Of a DNA stretch of 64,000 bases, positions 1 to 7,700 are shown in pieces. Both the position numbers and the translations under genes were made by a program. The notes beneath the pieces were generated by a model. That model saw only the letters and a list, made by a program, of their open reading frames with translations. It had not been told where the DNA came from and did not search any database. This DNA comes from Nocardia cyriacigeorgica GUH-2 (GTDB taxonomy: Bacteria > Actinomycetota > Actinomycetes > Mycobacteriales > Mycobacteriaceae). How positions within the stretch are numbered: the first letter of the stretch is position 1; the number at the start of each line of letters is the position of its first letter. The DNA is taken from NCBI RefSeq assembly GCF_000284035.1, contig NC_016887.1, positions 1,054,001-1,118,000 of the forward strand, in the 5' to 3' direction.

Positions 1-210
1 GGGCTGGAAGACATCTTCGTATTTCAAACGCATCAGGGCTACATGTTCTATTTTTTCCGTGGCGAGAACCTGAAAGATCCTGATCCTAGGTTCTACATCT
101 TCGACGGGAGTCGACCCATCCGCCTCAGTGACTCCACGTTCAACCGATGGCTATCGGGGCTAGCGAGGTACCTGCCCACCGAGCTCGAGATGCGGAACCG
201 CAACCGTTGA
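1..210 (+). CDS. C-terminal fragment of a probable SMI1/KNR4 (SUKH)-like protein
   Basis: The window opens inside this gene; frame 1 stays open from base 1 to the TGA at 208-210 and gives 69 residues. The tail has alternating aromatic strands (FVFQTHQGYMFYFFR), a DGSRPIRLSDSTF turn and a final helix ending in ARYLP, which resembles the C-terminal half of SUKH-type immunity proteins of contact-dependent or polymorphic toxin systems. That family call is pattern recognition only; without the N-terminal half it could be another small alpha/beta protein. The first 90 bases use AT-rich codons (TTT, GTA, AAA, CAA) unlike the genes that follow, which fits horizontally acquired DNA. The next gene starts 167 bases downstream and looks unrelated. 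Confidence 0.5.
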   Translation, partial: GLEDIFVFQTHQGYMFYFFRGENLKDPDPRFYIFDGSRPIRLSDSTFNRWLSGLARYLPTELEMRNRNR

Positions 211-376
211 ACGGGGATGGATTGCCGCGCTTCGATGAACATGAGCCCTGATGCATGCCGGAAATCGCCGGCTTGTTGCGCCGCTCGAGCGCACCGGGCG
301 CCGGCTGCCTCGATTGGCTGATCCCTGTCGGCACACGCAGGTCCGAGTGCGGTCGTGTAGATGTAATGCTGTTCGT

Positions 377-991
377 ATGAGCGACATCTGGCCGATCGTC
401 CATGCCGAGCGCGTGGCGCTGATCGATGATCTTGCCGAACTCGCCGACGACCTGTGGGAGCGCCCCTCATTGTGTGGTGGTTGGACTGTGCACGATGTCG
501 CCGCGCACTTGATCAATAACGCGAAGGCCACTCGCCTCGGGATTGTGCGCGACATGGTCCGCGCACGTTTCGACTTCGCTCGCATGACCGCACAAGGTGT
601 CGAACGTGAGCGCGGTGCGACGCCCCGTGAAACGCTCGCTCGACTTCGCAAAGTAGCGACTCTTACATCGACACCGCCGGCGCCCCTTGACAGTCGTCTG
701 GTCGAAGAGGTCGTCCATGGCGAGGACATCCGGCGTCCGTTGGGCATCAAACGCGAATACTCGGCAGAGGCGGTCGTCAGGTCGCTGCGATATCAGGCGC
801 ACACCCCGGTCTCCCTCGGAGGTGCAAAGCAACTTGTCAGCGCGGTCCGGTTGTGCGCCACCGACGAAGCCGTCTTTATCGGTGATGGGCCCGAGATCAG
901 CGGACCGGCGCTGTCGCTGCTCTTGGCGATATCGGGACGCAAGGTCGCCCTGAGCGACCTCACCGGGCCGGGGCTGCGTGTGCTGGACTAA
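377..991 (+). CDS. Maleylpyruvate isomerase / DinB-like family protein
   Basis: A 204-residue protein starting MSDIWPIVHAER. The N-terminal half has the mycothiol-dependent maleylpyruvate isomerase (TIGR03083/DinB-like) pattern: a helix with LADDLWERPSLCGGW, then TVHDVAAHL, where the histidine corresponds to the conserved metal-binding position, and a later EEVVHGEDIRRPLG segment typical of this four-helix bundle. Proteins of this family use mycothiol or act as metal-binding detoxification enzymes; the substrate here is unknown. The frame is open upstream to 251, but the ATG at 377 is chosen because family similarity begins there and the upstream extension is basic and featureless. It is followed by a convergent hydrolase-like gene only 23 bases away. 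Its function is a family-level guess. Confidence 0.75.
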   Translation: MSDIWPIVHAERVALIDDLAELADDLWERPSLCGGWTVHDVAAHLINNAKATRLGIVRDMVRARFDFARMTAQGVERERGATPRETLARLRKVATLTSTPPAPLDSRLVEEVVHGEDIRRPLGIKREYSAEAVVRSLRYQAHTPVSLGGAKQLVSAVRLCATDEAVFIGDGPEISGPALSLLLAISGRKVALSDLTGPGLRVLD

Positions 992-1014
992 ACGAGCACC
1001 GATCGCGCATCGCC

Positions 1015-1878
1015 CTACTTCCGCACCAACGCCACCAACTGGCCCAACTTCGCTGGGCTCGGCTTGTCGATCGGGGCCTCGTCGGCGTGGGGGTCGACCA
1101 AGTGGGTGTGGGGGATCGAGGTTTCGGGGTTGGCGAAGGGGGCGTAGGTTTTGTCGCCTTGGACGGTGGCGAGTAGGTAGCCGGTGAGTAGGGCTCGGGT
1201 GGCTCGGGCGGTTTTGTGTTCGTGTTTGCCTGCGCCGAGCAGGGTCATCAGGCGGCGGCCTTCGGGGAGGCCGTCGGCGGAGGCTTTGTCGATGGTGCGC
1301 AGGAGCATGGGGCCGCCCCACGCCGCGGCCAGGGGGATGGCGTTGGAGTTGGTGGAGCGCAGGTCGGTGGCGCCGGCGAGGATGAGGGCGGGGGTGTCGA
1401 TGTCGGCGGCGATGGATTCGGCGGCGGGGGCGGTGGGGGCCGGGAAGAGGGCGGCTACCGCGGCTACGCGGCGTTGGGCGGCGGCGATGACGGCGGCGCC
1501 CGCGCCCATGGCGTGGCCGGCCAGGACCAGCTTGTCGGGGTGGACGCTGATCGCGCCGTCACCGAGGCGCACGCCGGCGCAGATGTCGAGGGTGGTGAGC
1601 AGGTCGGTGGCCAGGCCCAGATGTGACGGGATGGGGCCGCGTTCGGTATCGGGGGCGGCGGCGACGAAACCCCAGGACGCCAGGTGCTCGAGCAGCGACC
1701 GGTAGTTGTCGGAGCCGGCCAGCCAGCCGTGGCCGAACGCCACCGCGGGTAGGTTGCGGCCCGATTCGGGGGTGTACACGACGCCGGGCTGGCCCGCGAT
1801 GGCCAAGTTGCCGCGCAGCACCCGGTGCGGGCCGCGGCTGGTCAGGATGCTCAGGAGGGATTTCACAGACGCCGACAC
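1015..1878 (-). CDS. Alpha/beta-hydrolase fold protein lacking the nucleophile serine
   Basis: 287 residues, GTG start at 1878. The fold resembles the cutinase/PET-hydrolase or dienelactone-hydrolase group: NLPAVAFGHGWLAGSDNYRSL supplies the oxyanion region, LVLAGHAMGAGAAV the nucleophile elbow, DIDTPALILAGATDL the acid strand, and LLGAGKHEHK a late histidine region. The elbow normally reads G-H-S-M-G; here the plus strand GCC ATG GGC GTG is the reverse complement of CAC GCC ATG GGC, so the residue is alanine. Classical serine-hydrolase catalysis should therefore be impossible. No signal peptide is obvious. The gene is divergent from glmS, with the starts 36 bases apart, so the two probably share a promoter region. 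The very long open frame continuing upstream is the antisense of glmS and is not coding. It may be a non-catalytic binding protein or use other chemistry. Confidence 0.8.
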   Translation of the reverse strand: MSASVKSLLSILTSRGPHRVLRGNLAIAGQPGVVYTPESGRNLPAVAFGHGWLAGSDNYRSLLEHLASWGFVAAAPDTERGPIPSHLGLATDLLTTLDICAGVRLGDGAISVHPDKLVLAGHAMGAGAAVIAAAQRRVAAVAALFPAPTAPAAESIAADIDTPALILAGATDLRSTNSNAIPLAAAWGGPMLLRTIDKASADGLPEGRRLMTLLGAGKHEHKTARATRALLTGYLLATVQGDKTYAPFANPETSIPHTHLVDPHADEAPIDKPSPAKLGQLVALVRK

Positions 1879-1914
1879 GACGTGAACGTTATCCGATAAG
1901 TACTCTGGTGAGCC

Positions 1915-3798
1915 ATGTGCGGAATCGTGGGGTACGTCGGGTACCGGGATGCTCTCGGCGTCGTCGTCGACGCGTTGCGCCGCATGGAGTATCGCGGATA
2001 CGACTCGGCGGGCGTCGCGATCCTCGACGGAGCGGGCGCCATCGCGGTGGAACGCAAGGCCGGACGCCTCGCGAATCTGGAGGCTGAGCTGGGCGAAGCC
2101 GGTGCGGGCGCGTTCGCGGGCAGCACCGGCATGGGGCACACCCGCTGGGCCACGCACGGTGCGCCGACCGACCGCAACGCCCACCCGCATCGCGATGCGG
2201 CGGGGTCGATCGCCGTGGTGCACAACGGCATCATCGAGAATTTCGCGCCGCTGCGTCGCGAACTCGAGGACGCCGGAGTGGAGCTGCGCAGCGATACCGA
2301 CACCGAGGTCGCGGTGCATCTGGTGGCGCGCGCCTATGCCGAGGGGCCGACGGCGGGTGATTTCGAGGCGAGCGCGCTGGCCGTGCTGCGCCGCCTGGAG
2401 GGCGCGTTCACGCTGGTCTTCACCCATGCCGATCATCCGGACAAGATCATCGCCGCGCGTCGTTCGACCCCGCTGGTGGTGGGTGTGGGCCGCGGCGAGA
2501 TGTTCATCGCCTCGGATGTGACCGCCTTCATCGAGCACACCCGCGAGGCCGTCGAACTCGGCCAGGACCAGGCCGTGGTGATCACCGCCGACAGCTACCG
2601 GGTCACCGACTTCGCCGGTAACGACGCCGGTTCGCGCACCCGGCCGTTCACCATCGACTGGGATCTGGCCGCCGCCGAAAAGGGCGGGCACGACTACTTC
2701 ATGCTCAAGGAGATCGAGGAGCAGCCGGCCGCGGTCGCCGAAACCCTGATGGGGCATTTCGACACCGGCCACGGCGGGTCCGGGCGCATCGTGCTGGACG
2801 AGCAGCGCCTCGCCGATCAGGAACTGCGCGACGTCGACAAGGTGTTCGTCGTGGCCTGTGGCAGCGCCTACCACTCGGGACTGCTGGCCAAGTACGCGAT
2901 CGAACACTGGACCCGCTTGCCCGTCGAGGTGGAGCTGGCCAGCGAGTTCCGCTACCGCGACCCGGTGCTGGACCGCTCCACGCTGGTGGTGGCGATCTCG
3001 CAGTCCGGCGAGACCGCCGACACGCTGGAAGCGGTGCGCCACGCCAAGGAGCAGAAGGCGCGCGTGCTCGCGATCTGCAATACCAACGGCGCGCAGATTC
3101 CTCGCGAATCCGACGCGGTGCTCTACACCCGGGCCGGGCCGGAGATCGGCGTCGCGTCGACCAAGGCCTTCCTGGCGCAGGTGACGGCCAATTACCTGGT
3201 CGGGCTGGCCTTGGCGCAGGCGCGCGGCACCAAGTACCCCGACGAGGTGGCGCGCGAGTTCGCCGAGCTGGAGGCGATGCCGAAGCTGGTCGCGCGGGTG
3301 CTGGAGACGGCGCCGCAGGTGCGGTCGATCGCGCGGGAGCTGGCGAAGGTGCCGACGGTGCTGTTCCTCGGCCGCCACGTCGGCTACCCGGTGGCGCTCG
3401 AGGGTGCGCTCAAGCTCAAGGAACTGGCGTACATGCACGCGGAGGGTTTCGCCGCCGGCGAGCTCAAGCACGGCCCGATCGCGCTGATCGAGGACGGGCT
3501 GCCGGTGATCGTGGTGATGCCCTCGCCGAAGGGGCGCGCGGTGCTGCACTCGAAGCTGCTGAGCAATATCCGCGAGATCCAGGCGCGGGGCGCGCGCACG
3601 ATCGTCATCGCTGAGGAGGGCGACGACACCGTGCGCCCGTTCGCCGACGACCTCATCGAGATCCCGTCCGCGCCGACGCTGTTCCAGCCGCTGCTGTCGA
3701 CGATCCCGCTGCAGATCTTCGCCGCCGAGGTGGCGCAGGCGCGCGGCTACGACGTCGACAAGCCGCGCAACCTGGCGAAATCGGTCACGGTCGAATAG
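1915..3798 (+). CDS. glmS: Glutamine-fructose-6-phosphate aminotransferase (isomerizing)
   Basis: 627 residues, the usual bacterial GlmS length. It makes glucosamine-6-phosphate from fructose-6-phosphate and glutamine, the first committed step to UDP-GlcNAc for peptidoglycan. The protein begins MCGIVGYVG, so Cys2 becomes the N-terminal nucleophile after methionine removal. The N-terminal glutaminase domain (about 1-240, with GMGHTRWATHGAPTDRNAHPH) is followed by two SIS sugar-isomerase domains, the first with VVACGSAYHSG and SQSGETADT, the second with LFLGRHVGYPVALEGALKLKE and HAEGFAAGELKHGPI. It ends DKPRNLAKSVTVE, the family C-terminus. No glmS ribozyme is visible in the short leader, as expected for actinobacteria. 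A strong hairpin follows the stop codon. Confidence 0.98.
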   Translation: MCGIVGYVGYRDALGVVVDALRRMEYRGYDSAGVAILDGAGAIAVERKAGRLANLEAELGEAGAGAFAGSTGMGHTRWATHGAPTDRNAHPHRDAAGSIAVVHNGIIENFAPLRRELEDAGVELRSDTDTEVAVHLVARAYAEGPTAGDFEASALAVLRRLEGAFTLVFTHADHPDKIIAARRSTPLVVGVGRGEMFIASDVTAFIEHTREAVELGQDQAVVITADSYRVTDFAGNDAGSRTRPFTIDWDLAAAEKGGHDYFMLKEIEEQPAAVAETLMGHFDTGHGGSGRIVLDEQRLADQELRDVDKVFVVACGSAYHSGLLAKYAIEHWTRLPVEVELASEFRYRDPVLDRSTLVVAISQSGETADTLEAVRHAKEQKARVLAICNTNGAQIPRESDAVLYTRAGPEIGVASTKAFLAQVTANYLVGLALAQARGTKYPDEVAREFAELEAMPKLVARVLETAPQVRSIARELAKVPTVLFLGRHVGYPVALEGALKLKELAYMHAEGFAAGELKHGPIALIEDGLPVIVVMPSPKGRAVLHSKLLSNIREIQARGARTIVIAEEGDDTVRPFADDLIEIPSAPTLFQPLLSTIPLQIFAAEVAQARGYDVDKPRNLAKSVTVE

Positions 3799-3812
3799 GT
3801 CGCCCAGCGACA

Positions 3813-3850
3813 GACAACGACCCGGACCGATAGCGGTCCGGGTCGTTGTC
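3813..3850. terminator. Hairpin terminator downstream of glmS
   Basis: A perfect 17-bp inverted repeat (GACAACGACCCGGACCG and its complement) with a 4-base loop ATAG starts 15 bases after the glmS stop. No long T run follows, which is common for actinobacterial terminators. It could also end transcription from the convergent MFS gene, which stops at 3972. Confidence 0.85.
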
Positions 3851-3971
3851 GGTTCCGCACCCGAACCCCCTGGCGTCGAGAGCTACATGGCTGCGGCATC
3901 GCGCGAGTAGACCTCTCGCTCATGTAACTCTCGCGCGGAGACGGGTGGGGGAGTACGGGCTGGGGGGCGTG

Positions 3972-5216
3972 TTAGGGGGTCGGTGCCATTGCCTTGCCGT
4001 CGATCGGGGACGGGTCGGCGGTGCCCGGCTCGACGCGGTTCGACGTCGTCGCGGCGCCACGTTCCAACCTGGCCGACACGACGGCCAACCCCAGCGCGCT
4101 CGCGGCGAGCAGCGCGCCCACCCAGTTGGGCGCGGTGTACCCGAGCCCGGCCGAGATGACGAGGCCGCCGAGCCATGCCGCCAGCGCGTTGCCCAGGTTG
4201 AACGCGCCGATATTGATGGCAGACGCCAGAGTGGCCGCGCTGGCCGCCTGGTCGAGGACGCGCTTCTGCAGGGGTGGGACGGTGGCGAATCCGAGTGCGC
4301 CGATCAGCACGACGGTGACGGCGGCGAGCGGCTTGCTGTGCGCGGTGACGGTGAACAGCGCCAGTACCGCGGCGAGCAGGCCGAGCGCGAGGTAGAGCAT
4401 CGGCATCAGATGACGGTCGGCGTAGCGGCCGCCGATCAGGTTGCCGGCGAACATGCCGAGGCCGAACAGCACCAGCAGCCAGGTCACCGAGCTGTCGGCG
4501 TATCCGGCGACGTCGGTCATCATCGGCGCGAGGTAGGTGATGGCGGCGAAGACGCCACCGAAGCCGAGCACGGTCATCGCCATGGCGAGCAGGACCTGCG
4601 GGTTGGCCAGTGCGGAGAATTCCGCGCGCAGCCGGGCATCCCGCGGCGCCGGCTGATCGGGGATCAGCGCGGCGACGCCGATCAGTCCGATCACGCCGAT
4701 CACGGCGACCAGCGCGAAGGTGAGGCGCCAGCCGAACTGCTGCCCGAGCAGGGTGCCCAGCGGGACGCCGACGACGGTCGCGGCGGTGAGTCCGGTGAAC
4801 ATGATGGCGATGGCGCCGGCCTTGCGATCGGCGGCGACCAGGCTGCCCGCGACCACCGCGCCGATGCCGAAGAACGCGCCGTGCGCCAGGGAGGCGATAA
4901 TCCGCCCGGTCAGCATGAGCGCGAAGCTCGGTGCCACCGCCGACAGCAGGTTTCCGGCGATCAGCAGCAGCAATGAGCCCAGCAGCATGCGTTTGCGGGA
5001 GACGCGGGTGCCGAGCCCGGTCATCACCGGCGCGCCCGCGACGACGCCGAGCGCGTAGCCGGTGACCAGCAGGCCCGCCGTGGGGATGGACACCGTGTAA
5101 TCGGCCGCGATGTCGGGCAGCAGCCCCACCACGACGAATTCGGTTGTGCCGATGGCGAACGCCCCGAGGGTCAGGGCGAGCAGGGCAAGCGGCATGGAAC
5201 GGGAAGGACCATCCAT
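3972..5216 (-). CDS. MFS drug/sugar efflux transporter (DHA1, AraJ-like)
   Basis: A 414-residue membrane protein with about 12 hydrophobic segments. The first half starts LALLALTLGAFAIGTTEFVVVGLLPDIA, the signature of the AraJ/YdhP arabinose-efflux-like DHA1 families; the loop-2/3 motif (GLGTRVSRKRMLLGSLLL) and motif C-like glycines (LGTLLGQQFGWRL) are present. Members export drugs, arabinose or arabinose-like compounds with proton exchange; the substrate cannot be read from sequence. The ATG at 5216 overlaps the ATG of the divergent MarR gene at 5215, so the first codons of the two genes interlock. An alternative start is Met8 at 5195, which would leave a 19-base gap. The MarR neighbour is probably its regulator. 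Confidence 0.9.
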   Translation of the reverse strand: MDGPSRSMPLALLALTLGAFAIGTTEFVVVGLLPDIAADYTVSIPTAGLLVTGYALGVVAGAPVMTGLGTRVSRKRMLLGSLLLLIAGNLLSAVAPSFALMLTGRIIASLAHGAFFGIGAVVAGSLVAADRKAGAIAIMFTGLTAATVVGVPLGTLLGQQFGWRLTFALVAVIGVIGLIGVAALIPDQPAPRDARLRAEFSALANPQVLLAMAMTVLGFGGVFAAITYLAPMMTDVAGYADSSVTWLLVLFGLGMFAGNLIGGRYADRHLMPMLYLALGLLAAVLALFTVTAHSKPLAAVTVVLIGALGFATVPPLQKRVLDQAASAATLASAINIGAFNLGNALAAWLGGLVISAGLGYTAPNWVGALLAASALGLAVVSARLERGAATTSNRVEPGTADPSPIDGKAMAPTP

Positions 5217-5697
5217 GACCGCCGATGCCGCTCTGACCGGCCTCGCCGATGGCTGGTACGCGCTGTCGCTGCTGCACGACCGGATCGAGGCGCATATCGA
5301 ACGCGCCCTGCAGAACGGGCACGACCTCAGCGTGCGCGAGTACTCGCTGCTGGTGGTGTTGTCCCGGCAGCACGACGGGCCCGGCGGGCATCTGCGGATG
5401 AATCAGGTCGCCGAGGCGGTCGTGTTGAGCCAGAGCGCGACGACCCGGCTGGTGTCGCGCCTGGAGGATCGCGGGCTGTTGCAGCGGTATCTGTGCCCGG
5501 ACGATCGGCGCGGCATCTACACCGACGTCACTGTGTCCGGACTCGAACTACTCGACCGGGCCCGCCCGACCCATGACGCGGCGTTGACCAGCGCACTCCA
5601 GCAGGCCGCCGCGAATCCCGAACTGGCGCCGCTGGTCTCGGCGGTGGAGGCGTTGAACGCGGGCAGTCCGCGCACCCGCGAATATCGTCCGGTGTGA
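5215..5697 (+). CDS. MarR-family transcriptional regulator
   Basis: 160 residues starting MTADAALTG. A winged helix-turn-helix occupies about residues 45-115: VREYSLLVVLSR, MNQVAEAVVLSQSATTRLVSRLEDRGLLQRYL, then the wing CPDDRRGIYTDVTVSGLELL with the conserved DDRR. A good ribosome-binding site (GGGAAGGA) sits six bases before the ATG at 5215, which settles this start although the frame is open further upstream. It is divergently arranged with the MFS transporter, the classic local repressor/efflux-pump arrangement; the ligand is unknown. With no true intergenic space, the operators must lie inside coding sequence. Confidence 0.9.
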   Translation: MTADAALTGLADGWYALSLLHDRIEAHIERALQNGHDLSVREYSLLVVLSRQHDGPGGHLRMNQVAEAVVLSQSATTRLVSRLEDRGLLQRYLCPDDRRGIYTDVTVSGLELLDRARPTHDAALTSALQQAAANPELAPLVSAVEALNAGSPRTREYRPV

Positions 5698-5700
5698 GGG

Positions 5701-6114
5701 CTACTGCACAGTGATGGTGCCGCGCATCTCCGGATGGATCGGGCACAGGTACCGGTACGACCCAGCGGTGGTGAAGGTGTGGCTCCACTCGCCCTCGGTG
5801 AACAGCGGGCTGTTGATGCCCATCGCCTTGTCGCCGATGCCCTGCACGCCGTGCACGACGTCGTCGTCGAACTTCCAGGTGACGGTGTCGCCGACGGAGA
5901 TGGTGAGGTCGGCGGGGGAGAAGGTCATATCGTCGACCTCGACCACGAAGGTCTGCGCCTGCCCGTCCGCCGCGGGAGCCGAGGTGGGTGCGGAAGTGGC
6001 GGTGGTCGTCGCCTCTGCCGGTGACTCGTCGTCGGAACCGCATCCGGACAGTAGCGCCGCTGCGAGGACGAATCCGGCGGCGAGGACGGTGGCGTGACGA
6101 CGCGGCGTAGGCAT
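5701..6114 (-). CDS. Cupredoxin-like (plastocyanin/azurin) lipoprotein
   Basis: 137 residues. The N-terminus has arginines, a hydrophobic stretch and the lipobox LLSGC, so the mature protein should be lipid-anchored at the outer face of the membrane from that cysteine. A Thr/Ala/Ser-rich linker leads to a type-1 copper domain: FSPADLTISVGDTVTWKFDDD, the first ligand His in DDVVHGV, and the cluster YLCPIHPEMRG giving the Cys, second His and Met ligands in plastocyanin spacing. It is therefore expected to bind copper and carry electrons, or to handle copper in the periplasm; the redox partner is unknown. It is convergent with the MarR gene, three bases apart, and divergent from nnr. Confidence 0.9.
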   Translation of the reverse strand: MPTPRRHATVLAAGFVLAAALLSGCGSDDESPAEATTTATSAPTSAPAADGQAQTFVVEVDDMTFSPADLTISVGDTVTWKFDDDVVHGVQGIGDKAMGINSPLFTEGEWSHTFTTAGSYRYLCPIHPEMRGTITVQ

Positions 6115-6174
6115 GATGATCAAGCGTAGTCTGCGGAGGTCACGGCCCGAGCAACCAGTGGAGGTGCGTGTCCG

Positions 6175-7611
6175 ATGTGTTCGCAACGGGGCTATTACTC
6201 GGTCGACGCGGTCCGGGAGGCCGAGGCGGAGCTGTTCACCAGGGTCGCGGCCGGGGTGCCGATGCGGCGGGCGGCGTACGGGCTGGCGAACGTCGTCGCC
6301 GGCGAATTGCGGGCCCGCACCGGCGGTGTCGCCGGACGGTCGGTGACGTTGCTGGTCGGCTCGGGCGATAACGGCGGGGACGCGCTGTGGGCGGGGTCCT
6401 TCCTGCGCCGGCGCGGTGTTTCGGTCGACGCGGTGCTGTTGAATCCGGACCGCGCGCACGCGGAAGGTCTTGCGGCGCTGCGGAAAGCCGGGGGCCGGGT
6501 GCGGGCGGAGGTCGGTCGGCCGGACCTGGTGATCGATGGGATCGTCGGCATTTCCGGGCGCGGGTCGTTGCGGCCGGAGGCGGCGGAGATCGTCTCGCGC
6601 ATTGAAGCGCCGATCGTCGCGGCGGATCTGCCGAGCGGTGTCGATCCCGATAACGGCGCGGTCGACGGCCCGGCGGTGCGGGCGCAGGTGACCGTCGCCT
6701 TCGGTGCCTGCAAACCGGTGCATGCGCTGGCGGCTGATCGGTGCGGGCGAATCGAGTTGGTGCCCATCGGATTACAGCTGCCCGAACCCGGCCTCGCGGC
6801 CCTCGAACCGAGCGAGATCGGAGCACGGTGGCCGGTGCCGGGCGCCACCGACGACAAGTACAGCCAGGGCGTCACGGGTGTCTGTGCCGGTAGCGCGGCG
6901 TATCCGGGTGCGGCGGTGCTGTGCACGGGCGGGGCGGTGGCGGCGACCTCCGGCATGGTCCGTTACGCGGGCAGCGGCGCGGACCAGGTGCTGGCCCAGT
7001 TCCCGGAGGTCATCGCCGCCCGCAATATCGCCTCGACCGGCCGGGTCCAGGCCTGGGTGTTCGGTCCCGGTTCGGGCACCGACGACGGCGCGTGGGCCCG
7101 GATGGCGCAGATCCTGTCCACCGATCTTCCGGTGGTGATCGACGCCGACGGCCTGACGCTGCTCGCCGAGCATCCCGCCATGGTCCGCGACCGCACCGCG
7201 CCCACGGTGCTCACCCCGCATGCCGGCGAGTTCGCGCGCCTCACCGGGGAGTCGCTCGGCGTCGACCGGGTGACGGCGGTGCGGGAACTGGCCGAATCGT
7301 GGGGTGCGACGGTGCTGCTCAAGGGGCGCGCCACGCTGGTCGCCGAACCCGGCAAGCCGGTGCTGGTGAACGAGGCGGGCGGTTCGTGGGCCGCGACGGC
7401 GGGTGCCGGCGATGTGTTGTCCGGTGTGATCGGATCGCTGCTCGCCGCGGGCCGCGAACCCGGCTGGTCGGCTGCCGCGGCCGCCCGAGCCCACGCCCTG
7501 GCCGCCAACCTCGCCGCCGCCGAGGGCCCGGCCGCCGCGCCCATCTCCGCGACCCCACTGCTGAATCACCTGCGGCCCGCGATTCGCACGCTGCGCGCCC
7601 TGGCTTCGTGA
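6175..7611 (+). CDS. nnr: Bifunctional NAD(P)H-hydrate epimerase / ADP-dependent NAD(P)H-hydrate dehydratase
   Basis: 478 residues, the full fused length. It repairs NADHX and NADPHX, hydrated forms of the cofactors. The N-terminal YjeF epimerase domain (about 1-215) shows VGSGDNGGDALWAG and DLPSGVDPDNGAVDG; the C-terminal ribokinase-like dehydratase domain (about 230-475) shows LTPHAGEFARLTG and the nucleotide-site motif ATAGAGDVLSG near residue 410. The ATG at 6175 follows GTGGAGGTG. It lies in the glmS-alr stretch as in M. tuberculosis (Rv3433c). The next gene, alr, starts 89 bases downstream and is probably cotranscribed. Confidence 0.96.
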   Translation: MCSQRGYYSVDAVREAEAELFTRVAAGVPMRRAAYGLANVVAGELRARTGGVAGRSVTLLVGSGDNGGDALWAGSFLRRRGVSVDAVLLNPDRAHAEGLAALRKAGGRVRAEVGRPDLVIDGIVGISGRGSLRPEAAEIVSRIEAPIVAADLPSGVDPDNGAVDGPAVRAQVTVAFGACKPVHALAADRCGRIELVPIGLQLPEPGLAALEPSEIGARWPVPGATDDKYSQGVTGVCAGSAAYPGAAVLCTGGAVAATSGMVRYAGSGADQVLAQFPEVIAARNIASTGRVQAWVFGPGSGTDDGAWARMAQILSTDLPVVIDADGLTLLAEHPAMVRDRTAPTVLTPHAGEFARLTGESLGVDRVTAVRELAESWGATVLLKGRATLVAEPGKPVLVNEAGGSWAATAGAGDVLSGVIGSLLAAGREPGWSAAAAARAHALAANLAAAEGPAAAPISATPLLNHLRPAIRTLRALAS

Positions 7612-7700
7612 TATCCGGCGGGTTCGGCTCCGTGCCGATGCTGCACGCCCAGGGTGGTCGCTCGCCCCCGATGACCGGGTTGGTGGCAGGATCGGAAACC

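Noticed and set aside
1861..1914. glmS ribozyme
   Set aside because: The leader is only 36 bases long before the neighbouring start and shows none of the ribozyme core.
1881..3549. Long minus-strand open frame joined to the hydrolase-like gene
   Set aside because: It is the antisense of glmS, rich in Arg, His and Gly with no family pattern; the real gene starts at 1878.
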